The notes under the pieces are model-generated. The model did no database searches. It was not told the DNA's origin and saw only the letters and a list, made by a program, of their open reading frames with translations. A stretch of DNA of 6,470 bases from Chlamydia trachomatis (lineage in GTDB: Bacteria; Chlamydiota; Chlamydiia; Chlamydiales; JAAKFR01), in the NCBI GenBank assembly GCA_945861315.1, contig CAMAUB010000077.1:1-6470 (forward strand), given 5' to 3'. A program made the position numbers and the translations under genes. Numbering within the stretch: the first letter of the stretch is position 1; the number at the start of each line of letters is the position of its first letter. Positions 1 through 5,623 of the stretch are shown in pieces.

Positions 1-16
1 ATAAGTTCATAAAATC

Positions 17-163
17 ATGCCAGACCGTGCAGTAGATTTGATCAAGCATTTCGAAGCTCATATTATTAAATATGAGCGAGAAAGGGTTGTTCAAAGATGC
101 TGTGCGAGATGGCATGAGTTTGTCAACTTATTTTTTTCAATTAGTATAACGCCCGATTTGTAA
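17..163 (+). CDS. Short unrecognised ORF, possible gene remnant
   Basis: This is a 48-residue reading frame opened by an ATG at 17 and closed by TAA at 161. An in-frame TAA at 2-4 means it cannot extend far upstream in this frame. The predicted peptide is charged and helix-like in its middle (residues around AVDLIKHFEAHIIKYERERV), then turns hydrophobic. I do not recognise a family. No Shine-Dalgarno sequence precedes the ATG. A minus-strand frame (115 to the left edge) overlaps it, so coding is uncertain on either strand. It could be the broken end of a larger gene, such as a decayed mobile element, lying outside the window, but that is speculation. Confidence 0.2.
   Translation: MPDRAVDLIKHFEAHIIKYERERVVQRCCARWHEFVNLFFSISITPDL
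56..77. repeat. Perfect 8-bp inverted repeat with 6-nt loop
   Basis: The arms GCTCATAT and ATATGAGC flank the loop TATTAA. The structure could form a hairpin or serve as a dyad binding site. No T-run follows on either strand, so it is not a classical intrinsic terminator. Confidence 0.5.
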
Positions 164-234
164 AATTTTCAACTAATTCCACTATAAATTGAATAATTTT
201 TACATATATATATAAAAATATTTTTAACAGATTC

Positions 235-1305
235 TTAGATAGCCAGAGTCAACTGCTTTGCAACAGAGTGAAGATATTCGGCACGCTTTTTGGGCAGCTC
301 TGGAATCTTCGATTGCTGATCAAGTAGGCTCATGAGATGTGCTCGACGGCAATTAAAAAAGATTTGATTCATATTGAGTTCTGTAGGATTGTGGATCCAG
401 CCTATCTCTACACCAAGTTTCACAAGAGATAGCGCATTGAGCGCTTCAATTACTTCGAGTTGATAGGAGTGGGTGAGTAGGCCAAAAGCGCGGGTTACTT
501 TATTTTTAAACTGCACATTGTTGTGCTCAATGATTTTTTTCCGAAGGTTCGTTTCAGAGATAACAGCACGTGTAGCCCATATTCTCATAGCAGTAAGGAT
601 ATATTCTTCTGTTAGACCAATTGAGCATTTATTATGGGTTACCAAAATGTCTCCAATCATCTCATTGACATTGCCCTGTAGTCCAACGGCCTCTACCTCC
701 TCTTCTTTTACGCGGTCTAAGAGATCGGAGAGTTCTCCTGAATGGATGATAGCAGGGATGTGGAGGTAGGTAGTGACGATAAGCCCTGTGCCTGCGCGTC
801 TTGGATTAGAGGTTAGAAAACCGAAATGGGGATTGAAAGCAAAGTCCAGCTGCTTGCCTATATAGGCTTCAATTTTTGCAAGGCGGTTCCACGTTTTTTC
901 AATCTCCTGTTTTGTGTCGATTAGATTGAGTTGAAGGTGATCTTCAATGTTAAGAACAGCAAGAAAGTCTGCCTCTTTATCAACAATAAACCCTTCTCCA
1001 CCATGCGCTTGATGGAAGTCCTCATGGGTAAGAAAGTGTTCGAGAAGAAACTCCTTTTCTAGGAAGCTGATCTCTTCAGAACGAAATAGAGTGGGCTCTG
1101 AAATCTCTGGACATTGGCGTAAGGACTCATAGACAAGAGATAGGGTTTGATCTTCGTGAGATTTATCAAGTTTGCTAGGAAATTTAAATTTTTGGATATT
1201 TCTCGCAAGATTAAGGGATGAAGCTAGCCAAACATTATGAGAGTTTTTCTCCCAAAGGCCATGGAGTTTGAAAATAGGGTGTATTTTACTCTTTTCTTGG
1301 CTCAT
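235..1305 (-). CDS. mcsB: McsB-like protein, phosphagen kinase fold, probably catalytically dead
   Basis: This 356-residue protein has the length and layout of McsB, the protein-arginine kinase that with McsA marks proteins for ClpCP degradation in Firmicutes. Recognisable landmarks are LARN (33-36), EDH (121-123), FGFLT (161-165), GTGL (172-175), the G..G..NE region (208-215), FGLLTHS (274-280) and a C-terminal CRRAHL (319-324) near the phosphoarginine-pocket position of McsB. Alignment by eye to the canonical SSRIRLARN, NEEDHIR, LTACPTN.GTGLR and RG.YGEGSE motifs shows the ATP-contacting arginines replaced by S30, N32, Q125, I176 and V207, the active-site Cys by N167 and a catalytic Glu by N212. 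Kinase activity is therefore doubtful, and a scaffold or phosphoarginine-binding role is an inference. The ATG at 1305 lies inside the end of mcsA (20-bp overlap), which suggests translational coupling; no strong Shine-Dalgarno is visible. Confidence 0.88.
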   Translation of the reverse strand: MSQEKSKIHPIFKLHGLWEKNSHNVWLASSLNLARNIQKFKFPSKLDKSHEDQTLSLVYESLRQCPEISEPTLFRSEEISFLEKEFLLEHFLTHEDFHQAHGGEGFIVDKEADFLAVLNIEDHLQLNLIDTKQEIEKTWNRLAKIEAYIGKQLDFAFNPHFGFLTSNPRRAGTGLIVTTYLHIPAIIHSGELSDLLDRVKEEEVEAVGLQGNVNEMIGDILVTHNKCSIGLTEEYILTAMRIWATRAVISETNLRKKIIEHNNVQFKNKVTRAFGLLTHSYQLEVIEALNALSLVKLGVEIGWIHNPTELNMNQIFFNCRRAHLMSLLDQQSKIPELPKKRAEYLHSVAKQLTLAI

Positions 1306-1798
1306 CTTTTTTCAGTATCTCAATTTGATCTCTAAGTAGAGCTGCTTGTTCATAATCTTCACGGATAAGGGTTTCATCCAGTGCTTCATTAAGGGCTATT
1401 AAGCGCAGAGTTGGGCTAATTTCTGAAACTTCACCAGGAGAGCGTCCAATGTGCAGTGGTTGGGAGCGACTAGTAGCGCAAAGATGTCTTGAGACGCGTC
1501 CCTCTTTGATAAGATCATCGATAATGACGTCGGTGAATACTTCATAGCATTCATAACATCCAAGGTGGTGACCCATACGAATTGAGTCTAGGGAAGTACC
1601 ACAATTTCCACATGCAAGAGCTGTTTTAATGCGTATCCCATCGCTTCGAGCCTCTTGATGAGAGCCGTGTTGTTTTTTCTCAAGATGGGGGCAATCAGCA
1701 CACATCGCTGTTTGGATGATCTTATCTCCCGCAATTTCAGTGTAGTGGATGGCAATGGGTTTTTTACATTCATTGCAATCGAGTGGTCTTTTTGGCAT
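1286..1798 (-). CDS. mcsA: McsA-like zinc-binding protein with C-terminal UVR motif
   Basis: This 170-residue protein has four CXXC pairs (C8/C11, C33/C36, C63/C66, C81/C84), as in McsA, where they bind zinc and activate the McsB kinase. A UvrB/UvrC-type UVR helix pair spans about 134-165 (LNEALDETLIREDYEQAALL). The start is placed at the ATG at 1798 because the protein then opens with MPKRPLDCNEC, matching the family's start; a TTG 12 codons upstream would only add an unusual hydrophobic tail. The Cys motifs are intact, unlike the active site of the partner. The gene overlaps mcsB by 20 bp and lies 138 bp after the MFS gene. In Firmicutes the pair belongs to the ctsR-mcsA-mcsB-clpC stress operon; neither ctsR nor clpC is present here, so the role in this organism is inferred. 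Confidence 0.9.
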   Translation of the reverse strand: MPKRPLDCNECKKPIAIHYTEIAGDKIIQTAMCADCPHLEKKQHGSHQEARSDGIRIKTALACGNCGTSLDSIRMGHHLGCYECYEVFTDVIIDDLIKEGRVSRHLCATSRSQPLHIGRSPGEVSEISPTLRLIALNEALDETLIREDYEQAALLRDQIEILKKDEPRKE

Positions 1799-1805
1799 AA
1801 TTTTG

Positions 1806-1834
1806 ATATTACTGATCTCAAAAAATAAATGCAA
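1806..1834 (-). promoter_or_regulatory. Candidate promoter just upstream of mcsA
   Basis: On the minus strand TTGCAT (1829-1834) and TAATAT (1806-1811) are separated by 17 bp. Transcription would begin almost at the mcsA ATG (1798), making the message leaderless or nearly so, which fits the absence of a Shine-Dalgarno there. The hexamers are imperfect and the DNA is AT-rich, so this may be chance. The 138-bp gap also has a GATTG/CAATC dyad around a GATCGATC core (1851-1868) that could be an operator. Confidence 0.22.
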
Positions 1835-1936
1835 AGTGATAGAGACATACGATTGCGATCGATCAATCCCGAGGCTTTGACGCGGCTCAAATTTATCATT
1901 TTGAACTTGTATGAGTCAGCTGGAATTGCTGCAATT

Positions 1937-3184
1937 TTACTGATGAGTTAGAATATGATATTTGCTTTTAAAATAAAGCATCGTTGCTAATGATGTTATA
2001 GCTGCCATAATTAGAATAATTTTTGGTGATAGTATTAACAACGCACCACCAAACAGACAAATTATACCATCTCCCAAAACACGCAAAGATAATTGAGTGC
2101 CCATGACTTCTCCCTGTATATTATCTGAGACAGAATCAGAGATTTTTACTGTGAGTAGAGTCACTGCAAGTCCGATTGCTAAGCCACTCAGAGCAAACCA
2201 TGTTAACATTAAGAAATTAGAATTCGAAAAAACTATACCGAATAGGAGAAACGCAAAGCCTCCAATAGCGCTGACAATTGACACTAGGTTAGATACACGT
2301 GAGGAGATAAGGGTTGGTAGCCACCCATTCCCAACTGCTAGACCGATGCATAGAACACCATTATATAGAATAAGTTGAGTAGGAGTGAACATCCATTTAG
2401 CAGTGAGATACACAGGACCAAACTCATAAAAAATATCAACCGCTAAGGTAAAACCAGTTGATGTGATCATGAGATTTTTCAAGGTTTTATTTGAAAATAG
2501 CGTTGATGATCTTGCGACAAAATTAAACCGTTGCCACAAAGTTCGCTTTTTAACCGCAGGTGTTGCAACAGAGTGTTTAAGCGTAAGTGCAGAAAGAGCT
2601 GAAAGAACAAGAAAAAGTATACAGATGAAATAGAATGGGGTAGAGGTTGTTGAGGCTGCAAACAATTGCTTATCAGTCATCACTCCACCCAAAAGAGGAC
2701 CTAATAAGTAGGCAATTGAGGAGGCTGCATTTATTTTGCCAAACGTTTTGTGTTTGGAAAGCATTTTAAGATCGGCGCACATAGCACGCGCAATAGCAAT
2801 ATTGCCTTCCATAAATCCAGCTACAAATCGACTTATAATCAGCAAGCTTAGGTGTTGTTTTGCAATTGCAATTCCTGTAAGCAAATTGCAGATAGACGAA
2901 ATTACCAAGCTCCCTGATAGCAAATGTTTGCGTCCATAGTCATCGGATAAAGTCCCGAGAATGGGTGATCCAATAAACTGACCTAAGGGATATACAGCTA
3001 GGGTTATTCCTAAAAAGAGCGCGCGACTAGAGTCTCCCCATGAAGAAGGAAGAAAGGAATACTCCAAATTTAGAAATAGAGGAGGAAAAATTAAATAGGG
3101 CATGGAAATGCCTATGAAACCAATAAAAATAACGATTAAAATAACCCAAAATTGTCGTTTTTGATTTTTCAATTGAGTGGTCAT
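1937..3184 (-). CDS. MFS transporter, drug/H+ antiporter type (TetA-like DHA1)
   Basis: This 415-residue integral inner-membrane protein has about twelve hydrophobic segments in a 6+6 arrangement (roughly 12-34, 54-76, 88-107, 113-133, 152-170, 183-203, then 236-256, 270-292, 299-320, 324-346, 366-385, 387-405) and a basic central loop near 204-235. MFS motif A between helices 2 and 3 is clear (GTLSDDYGRK, 77-86). An antiporter-type motif C follows in helix 5 (LGPLLGG, 161-167), which is typical of proton-coupled drug exporters. The C-terminal half resembles the Tet-like group around QGEVMG (357-362). The substrate cannot be told; efflux of a small molecule is the family-based expectation, though chlamydiae also use MFS proteins for import. 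The ATG at 3184 is preceded by a weak AAGAA purine stretch. It is divergent from the DUF4160 gene and co-directional with mcsAB. Confidence 0.88.
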   Translation of the reverse strand: MTTQLKNQKRQFWVILIVIFIGFIGISMPYLIFPPLFLNLEYSFLPSSWGDSSRALFLGITLAVYPLGQFIGSPILGTLSDDYGRKHLLSGSLVISSICNLLTGIAIAKQHLSLLIISRFVAGFMEGNIAIARAMCADLKMLSKHKTFGKINAASSIAYLLGPLLGGVMTDKQLFAASTTSTPFYFICILFLVLSALSALTLKHSVATPAVKKRTLWQRFNFVARSSTLFSNKTLKNLMITSTGFTLAVDIFYEFGPVYLTAKWMFTPTQLILYNGVLCIGLAVGNGWLPTLISSRVSNLVSIVSAIGGFAFLLFGIVFSNSNFLMLTWFALSGLAIGLAVTLLTVKISDSVSDNIQGEVMGTQLSLRVLGDGIICLFGGALLILSPKIILIMAAITSLATMLYFKSKYHILTHQ

Positions 3185-3477
3185 ACGTTCTTTTTTAGTT
3201 TTTGACCGTTAAGGTTCTATCAAAGGTTATATGATTTTGCCTTTCGATTACAGTAGAAACCCACGATAACAGAATGTGCAGCAAAGCTGCGCGCTGCTGT
3301 GCTGCAATAAAATCTATCATGTGTATCGTGCATATCTTGTTCATCATGTCTTTATTAGCAACCGTAAAGTGTCATCCCTGATCCTTAAATTTTAGGTTTT
3401 AGGACAGCTTCTTAGAACTTTGGCCTAGGAGAAATTGAAAAAATCCTCTATCATACTGGCCCATAACTGAGCGGATC
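3185..3477. other. Divergent intergenic region between MFS and DUF4160 genes
   Basis: These 293 bp should hold the outward promoters for the MFS gene (minus) and the DUF4160-DUF2442 pair (plus). On the minus strand a TATAAC hexamer near 3226-3231 could be a -10 box, but no good -35 lies at the right spacing. On the plus side TTGAAA (3435-3440) and TATCAT (3449-3454) occur with wrong mutual spacing. No ORF, tRNA or IS end is visible. A GC-rich hairpin cluster sits at 3276-3306. Confidence 0.5.
3276..3306. repeat. GC-rich hairpin cluster with repeated GCTGC units
   Basis: GCAGC (3278-3282) pairs with GCTGC (3286-3290) around an AAA loop, extendable to 7 bp with a G-T wobble at 3277/3291. Further GCTGC units follow, so TGCAGC (3277-3282) can alternatively pair with GCTGCA (3301-3306). 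It stands out from AT-rich surroundings. No T-run follows on either strand, so it is unlikely to be a simple terminator. Confidence 0.55.
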
Positions 3478-3738
3478 ATGCCTACAATTTCTGAATTTTT
3501 TGGCATTTTAATCTTGATGTTCTACAACGACCATGCGCCACCTCATTTTCATGCTCGTTACGGAGAGTATGAGGCATTGATCAAAATTTCTCCCCTCGGA
3601 ATACTGAAGGGGAAACTGCCTCCTCGGGCCCTAAGTTTGGTTATGGAATGGGCACAAATTCATCAAGATCAACTTATGGATGATTGGAACAATGCTGCAA
3701 ATAACAAAAAACTACACAAAATCTCCCCTCTCGAATAA
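3478..3738 (+). CDS. DUF4160 family small protein
   Basis: This 86-residue protein is a textbook DUF4160 match: the start MPTISEFFGI, the histidine-rich segment YNDHAPPHFHARY (16-28; H19, H23, H25), then GKLPPRALSLVMEWA (45-59) and a closing KISPL. Full length for the family, with no signal peptide or membrane segment, so probably cytoplasmic. Biochemical function is not established as far as I know. DUF4160 genes are very often paired with a DUF2442 gene, as here, and such pairs are scattered among bacteria in a way that has led to toxin-antitoxin suggestions. The ATG at 3478 follows a weak GAGCGG. It lies on the opposite strand to all its neighbours except its partner, 10 bp downstream. Confidence 0.9.
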   Translation: MPTISEFFGILILMFYNDHAPPHFHARYGEYEALIKISPLGILKGKLPPRALSLVMEWAQIHQDQLMDDWNNAANNKKLHKISPLE

Positions 3739-3748
3739 ATGTAGAGAC

Positions 3749-3997
3749 ATGGAGTTTAAAAGAGTCAAAATAGTTGCTTGCAGGGCAAGGCCAAATTATC
3801 ATGTTTGGTTACGTTTTGATGACGGCTTAGAAGGAGAGGTCGATTTAAGCGATTTAGTTGGAAAGGGAGTTTTCTCTGCATGGGAATCCATCGATTTTTT
3901 TAACCAAGTAAGAGTTGATGCCCGAACAGATACTCTTGCTTGGGGTGAAGATATTGATTTGGATCCCTATGTTTTACGCGAAAAATTGCTAAAATAG
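3749..3997 (+). CDS. DUF2442 family small protein
   Basis: This 82-residue protein matches DUF2442 (NE0471 N-terminal-like fold): an opening strand MEFKRVKIV, then LRFDDGLEGEVDLSDLVGKG (21-40), VFSAW, F..VRVD (51-57) and a final TLAWGEDIDLDPYVL (62-76). The ATG at 3749 is chosen because the family begins there and it sits 10 bp after the DUF4160 stop; an in-frame ATG at 3680 would only translate the partner gene's end out of frame. A short AGAG precedes the ATG. The two genes form one transcription unit. In candidate DUF4160-DUF2442 modules the second protein is often guessed to be the antitoxin or partner; this is not shown here. Its 3' end overlaps the 3' end of dacB on the other strand by 31 bp. 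Confidence 0.88.
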   Translation: MEFKRVKIVACRARPNYHVWLRFDDGLEGEVDLSDLVGKGVFSAWESIDFFNQVRVDARTDTLAWGEDIDLDPYVLREKLLK

Positions 3998-5349
3998 AAT
4001 GGATATAATTTGGTCAATTCGGTGAGAAAAAGATCCATTTGTTCGTTCATCAGTTGATGATTTGAACAGTTATTAATCAAAATTGCAAAGGCACTATTGC
4101 CAGCGTATCCAGCACATCCTCTGACCGAAGAGAAGGAGCCGCTTTTAGCTCTGATGAGGTTATTTTTTTGAGGAAGAGATTCAAAGAAAATGGGGAAAAA
4201 TTCAGACTTCTCCATTTTTAATAATAGCTGCACAAGCTGCTTTGTCGTAATTAGATTTTTTCTTGAAAGGCCTGATCCGTCGACAATATTCAGCCCATCA
4301 AGATCAATATTTTGGGTGTTAAGAAACTGAGTGACAGCTTTAGCGCCTAAGGCAGTGTTTCCTTGTTCGAAAATGACTTCTCCCATTTTTTTTAAAAGAT
4401 GTTCCGCATAGAGATTGATGCTCTTATGGTTGGTCCAATGCACGATCTCGCTAATCATTGGTGAATAAGTTGTATAAAAACTCACTCTTCCCCTCGGATA
4501 AGCCACATCCTCTTTCTCAATTGTGATACCTCTTTCTTGCAGCTCTTGAGTGAGTAGATCTGCGCAATATGTGGCAGGATCAGGAATAGCTCCTCTAATT
4601 GCAAATTCATCTACTGCAGCTGGAATTGTTCCGCGAACAAATTGTAAGGGAGAAAATTCTGATCCATAGATACAAGCGCCGTCTCCCGATCCTTCTGGTC
4701 CTGTTTTTACCTCATTTTGGAAGATAACCGATGAAAGAGGGGGATCTGTACGTAAAATATGAGCCTTCTCTCCAACTATGTCGGCAGGTTTAAAAAAGAG
4801 GGAGTAGTAATTTTCATGGAAAGATAGAGCGCTGGCACCTGCACCATAATAGTTACCCAAATCTTCCCATAACCAGCTTGGGACGGCAAGAGCTTTCTCC
4901 CAGCACGATGCATCTGCTATAATTTGTCCCTTAATTCTTCTGATGCCTATTTTTTGTATTGCGTCAGCCCAGGTTTCTATTTGTTTTTTCCATGAGAGAG
5001 TGTAAGAAATGCGATCGGAACCAAGGCAAGGATCTCCTCCCCCCCGAATATAAATAGAGCCATGTAGAGTTTTCGTGGTGTCAATGAAACCATCATATTC
5101 CAAATGTGTTTCAAATCGATAATCTGCACCCAAAAGATGAAGGGCCGCCGCTGTTGTCACAATTTTTAAACAAGAGGCAGGCATCAGACTTAAATCGCTA
5201 TTCTGATCGATTAACACCTTGCCATTGTCGCGTTGAACCGCATAGATGCTGACCAAAGCGTGATCTATGATACAAAAATCTTTACCAGATAAAGGCTGTA
5301 GCAAAAAAAAAGTAAGAAAAATTATCTTTCTAAAAATCGTTATACACAT
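3967..5349 (-). CDS. dacB: D-Ala-D-Ala carboxypeptidase/endopeptidase, PBP4 type (peptidase S13)
   Basis: This 460-residue periplasmic penicillin-binding protein of the S13 family trims or cleaves peptidoglycan stem peptides. The N-terminus (1-22) is a signal peptide: FRK followed by a hydrophobic run IIFLTFFLL. All three active-site motifs are present: S59-C-L-K62 in MPASCLK, S310-I-N312 before LYAEHLLKKMGE, and K402-S-G404, with the PBP4 hallmark DGSGLSRKN at 357-365. The long insert between the first two motifs is typical of PBP4. An open frame continues upstream to 5460 but runs through the terminator and tRNA-Lys, so ATG 5349 is the credible start. No Shine-Dalgarno is evident and a strong terminator ends only 24 bp upstream, leaving its own promoter unclear. 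The presence of this enzyme implies peptidoglycan remodelling in this organism. Confidence 0.9.
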   Translation of the reverse strand: MCITIFRKIIFLTFFLLQPLSGKDFCIIDHALVSIYAVQRDNGKVLIDQNSDLSLMPASCLKIVTTAAALHLLGADYRFETHLEYDGFIDTTKTLHGSIYIRGGGDPCLGSDRISYTLSWKKQIETWADAIQKIGIRRIKGQIIADASCWEKALAVPSWLWEDLGNYYGAGASALSFHENYYSLFFKPADIVGEKAHILRTDPPLSSVIFQNEVKTGPEGSGDGACIYGSEFSPLQFVRGTIPAAVDEFAIRGAIPDPATYCADLLTQELQERGITIEKEDVAYPRGRVSFYTTYSPMISEIVHWTNHKSINLYAEHLLKKMGEVIFEQGNTALGAKAVTQFLNTQNIDLDGLNIVDGSGLSRKNLITTKQLVQLLLKMEKSEFFPIFFESLPQKNNLIRAKSGSFSSVRGCAGYAGNSAFAILINNCSNHQLMNEQMDLFLTELTKLYPFYFSNFSRKT

Positions 5350-5373
5350 AAGTAAAGCAGGGAATAGAGGTTT

Positions 5374-5417
5374 AAAAAAAAATCCTGACCCACTCCGCTG
5401 TCGAAATGAATCAGGAT
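5374..5417 (-). terminator. Strong intrinsic terminator of the tRNA-Glu/tRNA-Lys unit
   Basis: Read on the minus strand, a 16-bp stem (5' arm 5417-5402, 3' arm 5397-5382, including four G-U pairs) closes an ACAG loop and is followed by eight further T residues (5381-5374). The stem base AUCCUGA/UCAGGAU is perfectly paired. It begins 7 nt after the tRNA-Lys 3' end. It works in the minus direction only. Confidence 0.9.
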
Positions 5418-5424
5418 GCCATTT

Positions 5425-5498
5425 TGGGTCTTGATGGACTCGAACCATCGACCCCCTCATTAAAAGTGAGGTGCTCTAACCAACTGAGCTAAAGACCC
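5425..5498 (-). tRNA. tRNA-Lys (anticodon TTT)
   Basis: This is a 74-nt cloverleaf: acceptor stem GGGTCTT/AAGACCC, D arm GCTC...GAGC with a GG-containing loop, anticodon stem CCTCA/TGAGG around loop CTTTTAA, 5-nt variable region, T stem GATGG/CCATC with loop TTCGAGT, and discriminator A. All stems pair. The 3' CCA is not encoded (AAA follows), so it must be added enzymatically. It follows tRNA-Glu after only 4 nt and was clearly co-transcribed with it. Confidence 0.96.
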
Positions 5499-5502
5499 AA
5501 GT

Positions 5503-5577
5503 TGACCCCAAGGGGATTCGAACCCCTGTTATTGGAATGAAAATCCAGTGTCCTAGACCTGACTAGACGATGGGGCC
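5503..5577 (-). tRNA. tRNA-Glu (anticodon TTC)
   Basis: This is a 75-nt cloverleaf: acceptor GGCCCCA/TGGGGTC (one G-T pair), anticodon loop TTTTCAT giving TTC, T stem AGGGG/CCCCT with loop TTCGAAT, discriminator A, and no encoded CCA. The anticodon stem CTGGA/TCCAA has a C-A mismatch at its outermost pair (27-43); the other four pairs are sound. It is the first gene of the tRNA pair. Confidence 0.95.
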
Positions 5578-5594
5578 ACAATCAATGGATGCAA

Positions 5595-5623
5595 ATTTTA
5601 GCCAGAAGCAACTTTTTCTGCAA
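5595..5623 (-). promoter_or_regulatory. Candidate promoter for the tRNA-Glu/tRNA-Lys unit
   Basis: On the minus strand a -35-like TTGCAG (5618-5623) and a -10-like TAAAAT (5595-5600, five of six consensus bases) are separated by exactly 17 bp. The expected start near 5588 gives a leader of about 10 nt before the tRNA 5' end at 5577. It fills the short gap after the frr stop (5626). The -35 match is weak (TTG only). Confidence 0.45.

Larger units (their letters stand above)
1..234. other. Intergenic stretch downstream of mcsB, no confident gene
   Basis: This stretch runs from the window edge to the mcsB stop codon. The part nearest mcsB (about 164-234) is extremely AT-rich, with a short TA repeat around 204-213 and a perfect 12-bp palindrome of five A, TA and five T at 214-225. 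That palindrome could weakly help to end mcsB transcription, but it has no GC stem and is not a convincing intrinsic terminator. The distal part contains a short plus-strand ORF (17-163) and an inverted repeat (56-77), listed separately. In Chlamydia I recall a type III secretion secretin gene following mcsB; nothing here resembles its start, so the neighbourhood seems rearranged or the gene lies outside the window. Confidence 0.6.

Noticed and set aside
1..115. Minus-strand frame open to the left edge, starting at an ATG at 115
   Set aside because: It has only 38 visible codons, no family likeness and no Shine-Dalgarno, and it overlaps an equally weak plus-strand ORF.
1799..1834. Upstream TTG start for mcsA
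   Set aside because: It adds 12 residues with no family counterpart. The ATG at 1798 gives the expected short lead to the first CXXC.
1588..1899. 103-residue minus-strand ORF overlapping mcsA
   Set aside because: It is a frame shadow of mcsA with no recognisable features; mcsA is supported by its Cys motifs and UVR helix.
1924..1936. AATTGC/GCAATT palindrome directly after the MFS stop as a terminator
   Set aside because: The stem is only five AT-rich pairs with a 3-nt loop and no T-run on the minus strand.
3680..3748. Longer DUF2442 start at the ATG at 3680
   Set aside because: This would read through the DUF4160 coding region in another frame. The conserved domain starts at 3749.
1917..4630. 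Shared 12-mer CAGCTGGAATTG near 1917 and in dacB near 4617
   Set aside because: One copy lies in coding sequence and the flanks do not match, so chance is the simplest explanation.
5350..5460. N-terminal extension of the dacB reading frame to an ATG at 5460
   Set aside because: The extra codons lie in the intrinsic terminator and in tRNA-Lys. A good signal peptide begins at the ATG at 5349.
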